From Candidatus Competibacteraceae bacterium (GTDB lineage Bacteria; Pseudomonadota; Gammaproteobacteria; Competibacterales; Competibacteraceae): a stretch of 64,000 bases of DNA. Numbering within the stretch: the first letter of the stretch is position 1; each line of letters opens with the position of its first letter. The translations under genes were made by a program, and so were the position numbers. This document shows positions 52,149 to 58,977 of this stretch, in pieces. The stretch spans positions 682,001 through 746,000 of the forward strand of contig CP065007.1 in assembly GCA_016699715.1 (NCBI GenBank), in the 5' to 3' direction. The notes under the pieces were generated by a model, which made no database searches, was not told where the DNA came from, and worked only from the letters and a program-made list of their open reading frames with translations.

Positions 52149-53027
52149 ATGAGTATTTTGATCGACAAAAACACCAAGGTTATCTGCCAGGGGTTCACCG
52201 GCTCGCAGGGCACCTTCCACGCTGAACAGGCCATCGCTTACGGCACCAACCTGGTCGGCGGCATCAGCCCCGGCAAGGGCGGCAGCACCCATCTGGACAA
52301 GCCGGTGTTCAATACCGTGTACGAAGCGGTTGCCGCCACCGGCGCCGAAGCCAGCATGATCTACGTGCCGGCCCCGTTCGCCGGCGATGCCATCCTGGAA
52401 GCGGCCGACGCCGGCATCAAGGTCATCGCCTGCATCACCGAGGGTATTCCGGTGACGGACATGCTGAAGGTCAAGGCTACCCTGCAGACCAGCTATCCGA
52501 GTGTCTATCTAATCGGCCCCAACTGCCCCGGCGTGATCACCCCCGGTGGCTGCAAGATGGGCATCATGCCCGGCCACATTCACCTGCCCGGCAAGATCGG
52601 TATCGTCTCTCGCTCCGGCACCCTGACCTACGAGGCGGTTTGGCAGACCACTCAGACCGGTCTTGGCCAGTCCACCTGCATCGGTATTGGCGGCGACCCG
52701 ATCCATGGCATGAGCTTCCTCGACGTGCTGAAGCTGTTCAAGGACGATCCGCAGACCGAGGGCATCGTGATGGTCGGCGAGATCGGTGGCAGTGCCGAGG
52801 AAGAAGCCGCCGAGTACATCAAGGCCAATATCAAGAAACCGGTGGTCGCCTACATCGCCGGTGTTACCGCGCCTCCCGGCAAGCGCATGGGCCACGCCGG
52901 CGCCATCATCATGGGCGGCAAGGGCACGGCGGCCGACAAGTTCGCGGCGCTGGAAGCCGCCGGTGCCAAGATCGTCCGCTCGCCGGCCGACATCGGCGCG
53001 GCGATGAAGGCGTATTTCCCCGGCTGA
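52149..53027 (+). CDS. sucD: Succinyl-CoA synthetase alpha subunit
   Basis: CoA-binding and phospho-His subunit, 292 residues. MSILIDKNTKVICQGFTGSQ at the N-terminus, NLVGGISPGKGGSTHLDKPV, IGPNCPGVITPGGCKMGIMP, SRSGTLTYEAVWQTTQTGLG, and the active-site His in the APPGKRMGHAGAIIMGGKG segment. Follows sucC in the usual order; a strong terminator lies 33 bp after the stop. Confidence 0.96.
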   Translation: MSILIDKNTKVICQGFTGSQGTFHAEQAIAYGTNLVGGISPGKGGSTHLDKPVFNTVYEAVAATGAEASMIYVPAPFAGDAILEAADAGIKVIACITEGIPVTDMLKVKATLQTSYPSVYLIGPNCPGVITPGGCKMGIMPGHIHLPGKIGIVSRSGTLTYEAVWQTTQTGLGQSTCIGIGGDPIHGMSFLDVLKLFKDDPQTEGIVMVGEIGGSAEEEAAEYIKANIKKPVVAYIAGVTAPPGKRMGHAGAIIMGGKGTAADKFAALEAAGAKIVRSPADIGAAMKAYFPG

Positions 53028-53060
53028 CCCAATCAGGATTAGGGTTCGGTGGAATTGAAA

Positions 53061-53090
53061 GGGGCGCTTCGGCGCCCCTGTTCGTTTTTA
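53061..53090 (+). terminator. Rho-independent terminator of sucCD
   Basis: Perfect 7-bp stem GGGGCGC / GCGCCCC closed by a stable TTCG tetraloop, followed by TGTTCGTTTTT. Confidence 0.93.
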
Positions 53091-53142
53091 CGCTGTTCGG
53101 CTGGAAAAGCGGCCATGGACGGCAAGTGGATGGACAGACGCG

Positions 53143-54774
53143 ATGATTGATCCTGCTCCCGTTCTCCGGGTCGTCATGGCCCAACTCAACCTTCTGGTCG
53201 GTGATATCCCCGGCAACACCGACAAAATCATCATCGCCGCCCGGGAAGCCCGCGACCGCTTCCGGGCTGATGCAATTGTATTCCCGGAACTGACCGTCAC
53301 CGGCTATCCCCCGGAAGACTTGTTGCTGCGTCCCGGTTTCGTGGGCCAAGTGGAACCGGCCATGCGGCGGCTTTGCGCCGAAATCCAGGGGATCACCGCC
53401 ATTGTCGGCTATCCCGCCGCGACGCCGGAGGGACTGCGCAATTCGGTCGCCGTCATTGCCGACGGTGGGATTCGGGCGGTCTATCACAAGCAATGTTTAC
53501 CCAATTACAGCGTGTTCGACGAGAAACGCTATTTCGTGGCGGGCACGGAACCATTGGTGTTCGAACTCAAGGGCGCGCGGATCGGCGTCACCATCTGCGA
53601 GGACGTGTGGCAGGCTGGGCCGGCACGTCAGGCCACCGAAGCCGGTGCGCAATTGCTGCTCAATCTCAACGCCTCGCCCTTTCACGCGGGCAAGAGCCGG
53701 TTGCGGCTGGAGATCCTGCGACAGCGGGCGGCCGAAAACGGGCTGTCCATCCTCTACGTCAACCTGGTTGGCGGTCAGGATGAACTGGTGTTCGACGGCG
53801 ATTCGCAAGTGGTCAACGGACGCGGGGAATTGACCCAACGGGCTCCAATTTGTATCGAGGGTCTGTATCCGGTGGATTTCAGCGTCGGCGCGACAGTGGA
53901 ACCTCGTCCCGGCGAAATTGCCGAGGAACTGGCCGAGGAAGCCGCGATTTATCAGGCCATCGTGCTGAGCGTGCACGATTATGTAAACAAGAACGGATTC
54001 CCCGGCGCGGTACTGGGGCTGTCCGGCGGCATCGATTCGGCGCTGACCCTGGCTATTGCCGCCGACGCGCTGGGAGCGGAACGGGTGGAAGCGGTGCTGA
54101 TGCCCTCGCGCTACACCGCCGAAATGAGCAATTCCGACGCCGAGCAGGAAGCGCGGGCCTTGGGCGTCAAGTACCACCTCATGCCGATCGAGCCGGCGTT
54201 CGAGTCTTTCCTGGGAATCTTGCAACCGGTATTGGCGGGATTGCCGCCGGACAGCACCGAGGAGAACATCCAGGCCCGCTGTCGGGGGGTGATTCTGATG
54301 GCGATCTCCAACAAGACCGGCAAACTGGTGCTGACCACCGGCAACAAGAGCGAAACCGCCGTGGGTTACTCTACCCTGTACGGCGACATGGCCGGGGGGT
54401 TCGCTCCGATCAAGGACGTGCTGAAGACGATGGTGTACCGGTTGGCGGCGTATCGCAACAGCCTGTCGCCAGCGATCCCGCAACGGGTGCTGGACCGGCC
54501 GCCCTCGGCCGAACTGCGCCCGGATCAGACCGATCAGGACAGCCTGCCGCCCTACGATGTGCTGGACGCAATCCTGCAAGGGTATGTCGAGGAAGACCGC
54601 TCGGTGGAGGAGTTGATCGCGGCCGGTTTCGAGCGGGCGACGGTGGAGCGGGTGGCGCGGTTGGTGATCGTCAACGAATACAAACGCCGCCAGGCCGCGC
54701 CGGGAGTGCGGATTACCCCACGCGCCTTTGGGCGGGACCGGCGCTATCCGATTACCTCGGGGTTCCGGCGCTGA
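53143..54774 (+). CDS. nadE: Glutamine-dependent NAD+ synthetase
   Basis: A 543-residue two-domain NadE. The N-terminal nitrilase-type glutaminase has VFPELTVTGYPPEDLLLRPG (catalytic Glu), the KQCLPNYSVFDEKRYF segment (Lys) and GVTICEDVWQAG (nucleophilic Cys). The C-terminal ATP pyrophosphatase domain has the P-loop GLSGGIDSALTLAIAADALG, VLTTGNKSETAVGYSTLYGD and the RITPRAFGRDRRYPI-type ending. Makes NAD+ from nicotinic acid adenine dinucleotide, ATP and glutamine. Stands alone between sucCD and the convergent suhB. Confidence 0.96.
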   Translation: MIDPAPVLRVVMAQLNLLVGDIPGNTDKIIIAAREARDRFRADAIVFPELTVTGYPPEDLLLRPGFVGQVEPAMRRLCAEIQGITAIVGYPAATPEGLRNSVAVIADGGIRAVYHKQCLPNYSVFDEKRYFVAGTEPLVFELKGARIGVTICEDVWQAGPARQATEAGAQLLLNLNASPFHAGKSRLRLEILRQRAAENGLSILYVNLVGGQDELVFDGDSQVVNGRGELTQRAPICIEGLYPVDFSVGATVEPRPGEIAEELAEEAAIYQAIVLSVHDYVNKNGFPGAVLGLSGGIDSALTLAIAADALGAERVEAVLMPSRYTAEMSNSDAEQEARALGVKYHLMPIEPAFESFLGILQPVLAGLPPDSTEENIQARCRGVILMAISNKTGKLVLTTGNKSETAVGYSTLYGDMAGGFAPIKDVLKTMVYRLAAYRNSLSPAIPQRVLDRPPSAELRPDQTDQDSLPPYDVLDAILQGYVEEDRSVEELIAAGFERATVERVARLVIVNEYKRRQAAPGVRITPRAFGRDRRYPITSGFRR

Positions 54775-54792
54775 CCCGGCAAGCCTTTGATT

Positions 54793-55581
54793 TTAGCCTT
54801 TCAGATGCGGTTGCATCTCCCGCAGCAGGGCCTTGAACATCTTGGGATTGCCGGCAACGATGTTGCCGGATTTCATGAAGTCGTTGCCACCGACGAAGTC
54901 GCTGACCAGTCCCCCGGCTTCCTGCACCAGCAGCACCCCGGCCGCGATATCCCATTCCTTCAGGCCGAACTCCCAGTAAGCGTCCAGCCGGCCAGAGGCG
55001 ATATAAGCCAAATCCAGCGAAGCCGCGCCGGCCCGGCGCACTTCCACGCACTTGCCGAACAGGCTGCCAAAGAAATTGAGGTAGGCGGGCTGGTGTTGGG
55101 GATGGCGAAACGGAAAACCGGTGCCGAGCAGGGCGTTTTCCATTTGCGAGATGCCGCTGACGCGCATCCGCCGGTCGTTCATCTGTGCCCCGGCGCCGCG
55201 CGAGGCGGTGAACATCTCCTGCCGGATCGGGTCGTAAATCAGCCCCGCTTCCAAGCGGTTTTTGTGGCGGAAACCGATGGAGATGGCGAAATGCGGGATG
55301 CCGTGCAGGAAGTTGGTGGTGCCGTCCAACGGGTCGATCACCCATTGGTAATCGTCGTGGCCGTGCTGTTCGCCGCTTTCCTCGGCCAGGATACCGTGGT
55401 TGGGGTAGGTCTTGCGCAGAACCTGGATGATCTCCTGTTCGGCTTGCACGTCCGCCTCGCTGACGAAGTCGTTGCGCTGTTTGGCGGTGACGCTTAGCCG
55501 TTCGAGGTTATCGAAGTGACGGAGCAGGATGCGGCTGGCACTCAAGGCGGCGCGCTTGGCGATGGTCAGAACTGGATGCAT
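54793..55581 (-). CDS. suhB: Inositol-1-monophosphatase family protein
   Basis: SuhB-type phosphatase, 262 residues: MHPVLTIAKRAALSASRILL at the N-terminus, the metal-binding GILAEESGEQHG (Glu) and WVIDPLDGTTNFLHG (DPxDGT), AISIGFRHKNRLEAGLIYDP and the second metal site LKEWDIAAGVLLVQEAGGLV (WD.AA). Acts on inositol monophosphate in vitro; in proteobacteria SuhB also joins rRNA antitermination complexes. Convergent with nadE with only 18 bp between stops. Confidence 0.94.
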   Translation of the reverse strand: MHPVLTIAKRAALSASRILLRHFDNLERLSVTAKQRNDFVSEADVQAEQEIIQVLRKTYPNHGILAEESGEQHGHDDYQWVIDPLDGTTNFLHGIPHFAISIGFRHKNRLEAGLIYDPIRQEMFTASRGAGAQMNDRRMRVSGISQMENALLGTGFPFRHPQHQPAYLNFFGSLFGKCVEVRRAGAASLDLAYIASGRLDAYWEFGLKEWDIAAGVLLVQEAGGLVSDFVGGNDFMKSGNIVAGNPKMFKALLREMQPHLKG

Positions 55582-55662
55582 GGCGGTTCAAATGGCGTGA
55601 AGAACAAAGGCCGGGGTATCCGGCGCGCCATGATAGCAGAATAGAGCCTTGGCCCGCGCCGA

Positions 55663-56365
55663 TCAGGCGTTCGGAAGTTCCACCTTGTCGTAGATCTCCA
55701 CCAGCGCCAGAGTGCAATCGATGGGCGGTAGCCGCAGCGCGCCGTCAAGCTCGCTGCATTCCGTCAATAACCATTGCTGGTCGGCTTGTCGCCGATACGA
55801 TTCGATGTGTGGGCGGTTTTGGGCGATCAGCACGTATTCGGCCAGCGAATCCAGCTTGCGGTAATGCTCGAACTTGCGCCCCCGGTCGTAAGCCTCGGTG
55901 GAGTCCGACAGCACTTCGAGGATCACGGTGGGATTGAGCAGGGTGTCGAGATGTGTATCCTCAAATTGCTCCTTACCGCAAACCACTACGACATCGGGAT
56001 AGGTGTACAGACCGTTTGGGTCAACCTTGACGCGCATGTCATTGACGTAATACCGTTTCTGAATAGAATTGAGCTGTTAGCCCAGCATCCAGGCTCATTG
56101 TTGGGCAACGCTGCGCTTTTGCCCAACCTACGACCTACAGGCAATAGCGTAAAATCTATGCAGAATTGGTATAAGCCTTGCGGGAGCGCTTTTTTAGTTG
56201 TTGCCGAATTTCGGAGCCGATGTTCAGAACGATGGTGTTATGGGATCTGCTCGCGCCGGTCATGGCGAAAATTTCGCCGTTGAAATATTCACTCTTGAAA
56301 TCGGCGCTGCGTTCGAGGGCCAGATAGTCTTCGGGGGTCAGGCGGGGTTTGGGTTGCAGGGACAT
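55663..56365 (-). pseudogene. Uma2-family (DUF820) nuclease gene interrupted by a miniature element
   Basis: Two pieces of one Uma2 gene. The N-terminal part (from 56365) reads MSLQPKPRLTPEDYLALERS, ADFKSEYFNGEIFAMTGASR, SHNTIVLNIGSEIRQQLKKR, then K-A-Y. The C-terminal part resumes V-N-D-M-R-V-K-V-D with PNGLYTYPDVVVVCGKEQF, LDTLLNPTVILEVLSDSTEA and YRKLDSLAEYVLIAQNRPHI. A 121-bp element sits exactly between Y and V. Removing it with one copy of its TAA duplication restores the frame. Uma2 proteins have a restriction-endonuclease-like PD-(D/E)XK fold and unknown role, often in many copies. The 125-codon C-terminal frame can still be read separately from 56037, but the nuclease should be inactive. 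Confidence 0.9.
56051..56171. mobile_element. 121-bp miniature inverted-repeat element inside the Uma2 gene
   Basis: Non-coding insertion bounded by imperfect inverted ends (TACCGTTTCTGAATAGAATT and, reversed, TACCAATTCTGCATAGATTT; 16 of 20 match) and flanked by a 3-bp direct repeat TAA (56048-56050, 56172-56174). An internal hairpin TTGGGCAA / TTGCCCAA lies near its centre. Precise excision rebuilds the host reading frame, so the borders are well supported. No transposase inside; presumably mobilised in trans. Confidence 0.9.
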
Positions 56366-56446
56366 AGGGGCCTCGGCAGTTTCGATTGCACGAAGTTCTT
56401 GTGCCATAACCTATTGACGACGTTCATTCCAGCGGAGGAAAACGAA

Positions 56447-57340
56447 GTGACTGAAACCGTGGGTTTTATCGGTCTGGGTAGCATGGGCTTGCCCATGGCG
56501 CGCCAGTTGCTCGACGCGGGCTATCGACTACGGGTGTACAACCGTACTTCCGGCAAGGCGGCGGAATTGCTGGATCGGGGCGCTCGGGAGGTGAAAACCC
56601 CCGCCGAAACGGTGGAGCCGGGCGGGATCGTGGTCACCATGCTGGCCAACGACACGGCGCTGGAAACGGTGACGCTGGGCGAACACGGCATGGCGGCGAC
56701 GCTGGGTGCGGGCGGCATCCATCTTTCCATGAGTACGGTGTCGCCAGCGCTGGCGCGCCGATTGGCGGAGGCGCATCAGACCCACGGCTCGCACTACCTC
56801 GCCGCGCCGGTGCTGGGGCGGCCGGCGGCGGCGGCGGCCGGCAAGCTGTTCATCCTGCTGTCCGGGGTAGCGGGAGCCAAACATCGGGTATCGCCGCTGT
56901 TGGAGGCGATGGGGCAGGGCACACACGATCTGGGCGAGGACCCTGCTCAGGCTCATGTCGCCAAGCTGGCGGCCAACTTCATGATCCTGGCGTCGATCGA
57001 GACCTACGCCGAAGCGTTGACCTTTGCCGAGAAGAACGGCATCGGCCGCATGGAGATGATGAAGTTGTTGACCGGAACCATTTTGAACGCGCCGCTGTTC
57101 CATCTCTACGGTGAACTATTGGCCAAGGAGGAGTACACCACCCCAGGTTTCAAGCTGGCGTTGGGCCTGAAGGATATCGAGCTGATTCTGAAGACTGGGG
57201 TCGATTCCCGCACGCCGCTGCCCGCCGCCGATCTGGTGCATAACCGCTTGCTGGCGGCCATGGCAAAGGGGCGCGGCGAACTGGATATGACTGCTCTGGC
57301 GCTGGGCGTGTCGGAAGACGCCGGATTGCGGCGGGAGTGA
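56447..57340 (+). CDS. NAD(P)-dependent beta-hydroxyacid dehydrogenase (HIBADH/GLYR family)
   Basis: A 297-residue 3-hydroxyisobutyrate dehydrogenase-family enzyme. Starts at a GTG preceded by GGAGGAAA. Rossmann motif VGFIGLGSMGLPMARQLLDA at the N-terminus, substrate-site segment MSTVSPALARRLAEAHQTHG, LAAPVLGRPAAAAAGKLFIL and the catalytic-Lys helix AHVAKLAANFMILASIETYA. GFIGLGSMGxPM plus GRPxAA fits glyoxylate/succinic semialdehyde reductases as well as 3-hydroxyisobutyrate dehydrogenase. Because the EMC pathway releases glyoxylate, a glyoxylate-reducing role is attractive but unproven. Divergent from the broken Uma2 gene. Confidence 0.85.
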   Translation: MTETVGFIGLGSMGLPMARQLLDAGYRLRVYNRTSGKAAELLDRGAREVKTPAETVEPGGIVVTMLANDTALETVTLGEHGMAATLGAGGIHLSMSTVSPALARRLAEAHQTHGSHYLAAPVLGRPAAAAAGKLFILLSGVAGAKHRVSPLLEAMGQGTHDLGEDPAQAHVAKLAANFMILASIETYAEALTFAEKNGIGRMEMMKLLTGTILNAPLFHLYGELLAKEEYTTPGFKLALGLKDIELILKTGVDSRTPLPAADLVHNRLLAAMAKGRGELDMTALALGVSEDAGLRRE

Positions 57341-57391
57341 GGGGCAGTGATAGAGCGCTCCTAACCTGAGTGGTGGAATCGCCGTTTCGAA

Positions 57392-57535
57392 TATCGTTTC
57401 CCGATAGGTTTTGTTCTTTTCTGAGGCCAAGAACCACCCTGTTCGTCATACCCGCGAAAGCGGGTATCCCGTTTTTCAGCGGCGGCCTGGATTCCCGCAT
57501 TCGCGGGAATGACGAAAACCTATTCAGAATGGGTA
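57392..57535. mobile_element. Second, degenerate copy of the miniature element
   Basis: The right end (57514-57538) matches the right end of the Uma2 element at 21 of 24 positions, including the GGTATAA edge. The left end (TATCGTTTCCCGATAGGTTTTG) is an imperfect inverse with an exact 9-nt ATAGGTTTT in common. The centre is a different palindromic repeat (57442-57516). The flanks are GAA and TAA, so no clean duplication remains. The family assignment is inference from the ends. Confidence 0.5.
57442..57516. repeat. Intergenic palindromic repeat (dRS3-like halves)
   Basis: Large dyad running from TTCGTCAT to ATGACGAA, with inner hairpins CCCGCGAAAGCGGG and ATTCCCGCATTCGCGGGAAT. Repeats of this 'CGTCATACCCGCGAAAGCGGG ... 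TTCGCGGGAATGACG' type are widespread in beta- and gammaproteobacteria. Here it forms the core of the degenerate miniature element. Confidence 0.8.
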
Positions 57536-57594
57536 TAACCACCCCGGCGCTACGCGCCACCCCTCCTTGGCCAAGGAGCAACTGTGTTGAAACC

Positions 57595-58683
57595 TCAGGA
57601 CCTGCACTCTGCCAGGGGTTGCCATGAGGTCTTGGCCTTGAGCATCGCGTTCAAGATCGTCAACAACTTGCGCATACAGGCGGTCAGGGCGACCTTGGCG
57701 GGTTTGCCCGCCGCCCGCAGGCGTTGGTAGAACACTTTGATCACCGGATTACACCGGCTCGCAGAGACCGTAGCCATGTACAGCACCGTGCGAACCGCAG
57801 CCCGCCCACCGAAGATCATCCGCCGGCCCCGGCTTTGGCCAGAATCGCGGTTGAACGGACAGACCCCGACCAAGGCGCTGATCTGTCGCCGGTCCAGGGT
57901 GCCCAGTTCCGGCAAGGCCGCCAACAACGTGACCGAGGTGACCGGACCAACGCCGGGGACGCTTTGCGGCAGGTTGTCCTGCTCGCGCCAGACCGGGCTG
58001 ACCCGCAGTCGGCGCTGGAGGTCGTCATCAAGATCTTTCAGGCGGGATTCGAGCCAATCGAGGGTGGTCTGGATGTCGGGCCGGACGTGGCGATGCGCAA
58101 TGGCCAGGCGGTTCTTTTCCGCCGTCAGCATGCCCACCACCTGCCGCCGACGTTGGATCAAGGCGGTCAGTGCCTGGGCTTCCTCGTCTTTCCACGGCCG
58201 GGGGTCTGGGCGGATCGCTTGGCCGAAGCGCGCCAGGACCTCGGCATCCAAGACATCGGTCTTGGCCAGATAGCCAAGGGCCCTGGCAAAATCCCGGGCT
58301 TGGCGAGGATTGATGACGGCGGTGGGGAGCTGGGCGTCGATCAGCGTCCCGGCCACCAGGGTTTCCAACCCGCCAGTGGCTTCCAGGACCAGCAACGCGG
58401 GCGCTCGCGGGCGCAGCCAGGCGATCAACGCCACCAAACCCGCCTCATCGCGGGTGACCCGCAGACGCTCCCGAGTCGGCCAGATCGCCACATCCAGATG
58501 GGTCTTGGCGACATCGATCCCCACCCAGCACTCCACGGGCGTCGGCGCGCCGGACGGCACCGCGTCGGGGACCGTCATCGCGGGGGACTCCACAACGGCG
58601 GGCATCGGGTCTGATCGACCGGCGATGGGGCGTTCGGGGTAAAGTGCCGTCTGGACAGCGACAGCGCACTGATTCTTCAGCAT
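57595..58683 (-). CDS. IS110-family transposase (DEDD/serine bridge recombinase)
   Basis: A 362-residue IS110 recombinase. The RuvC-like DEDD domain shows GIDVAKTHLDVAIWPT (Asp), LLVLEATGGLETLVA (Glu) and LAKTDVLDAEVLARFG (two Asp). The C-terminal Tnp domain has QSVPGVGPVTSVTLLAALPE, LGTLDRRQISALVGVCPFNR, SGQSRGRRMIFGG and YMATVSASRCNPVIK with the candidate catalytic Ser. The ATG at 58683 is preferred because GAGG precedes it. A GTG at 58710 would extend into the predicted bridge RNA. The frame is intact, so the copy may be active. Confidence 0.93.
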   Translation of the reverse strand: MLKNQCAVAVQTALYPERPIAGRSDPMPAVVESPAMTVPDAVPSGAPTPVECWVGIDVAKTHLDVAIWPTRERLRVTRDEAGLVALIAWLRPRAPALLVLEATGGLETLVAGTLIDAQLPTAVINPRQARDFARALGYLAKTDVLDAEVLARFGQAIRPDPRPWKDEEAQALTALIQRRRQVVGMLTAEKNRLAIAHRHVRPDIQTTLDWLESRLKDLDDDLQRRLRVSPVWREQDNLPQSVPGVGPVTSVTLLAALPELGTLDRRQISALVGVCPFNRDSGQSRGRRMIFGGRAAVRTVLYMATVSASRCNPVIKVFYQRLRAAGKPAKVALTACMRKLLTILNAMLKAKTSWQPLAECRS

Positions 58684-58689
58684 GATGTG

Positions 58690-58858
58690 TTCCTCATCCC
58701 AACCTTGCACGATACGGGTTCAATCCCCATCAACTGTTCGGGCTTGTGGTTCACAGAAACCAGAACGTGGCGTTTCAAGCTCCTTGACAGGATCGTGAGT
58801 CCCAGAGGGGAAACGCACTACCACGTTCTGGAAAACTCTACCCCACTTCAAACATACA
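58690..58858 (-). ncRNA. Predicted IS110 bridge RNA
   Basis: Non-coding left end of the element, upstream of the transposase. An 11-bp perfect stem CCAGAACGTGG / CCACGTTCTGG (58821-58831 with 58760-58770), continued by CGTTTC / GAAACG, encloses a large loop. Its 5' arm contains TTCCCCT, equal to the left target plus core. Its 3' arm contains CAAGGAG, complementary to the core plus right target. Further 3', ACAGTTG (58731-58737) equals the right element end before the core. CGTGCAAG (58704-58711) pairs with the left element end CTTGTATG with two G-T wobbles. This is the target-loop and donor-loop logic of IS621. RNA ends are approximate. Confidence 0.75.
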
Positions 58859-58903
58859 AGGGGAATTTCAGAACCGATAGGGGAACGCTATGGTGAAAAG
58901 ACG

Positions 58904-58928
58904 CCCCTCTCCCTTTGAGGGAGAGGGG
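58904..58928. repeat. Intergenic hairpin repeat
   Basis: Perfect 11-bp stem CCCCTCTCCCT / AGGGAGAGGGG with a 3-nt loop, followed by TTGGGGTGAGGGG. This is a common repeated intergenic sequence in gammaproteobacteria. It lies 49 bp after the metalloprotease gene end (minus strand) and could stop its transcript, though no T-run is present. Confidence 0.7.
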
Positions 58929-58977
58929 TTGGGGTGAGGGGATTTAACTCGCTAGAAGCGGTACGAAAAGGCCTCTT

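Larger units (their letters stand above)
57579..58860 (-). mobile_element. IS110-family insertion sequence with mapped borders
   Basis: Borders are inferred from a shared AG dinucleotide (CT in transposase orientation) at 57577-57578 and 58859-58860, the core used by IS110 recombinases. Joining the flanks across one core gives a perfect 22-bp palindrome (11-nt half CCCCTCCTTGG and its complement), which strongly supports these borders. There are no terminal inverted repeats and no target duplication, as expected for IS110. The element holds one transposase gene and a left-end non-coding region of about 175 bp with bridge-RNA features. Length with one core is 1282 bp. Confidence 0.85.
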
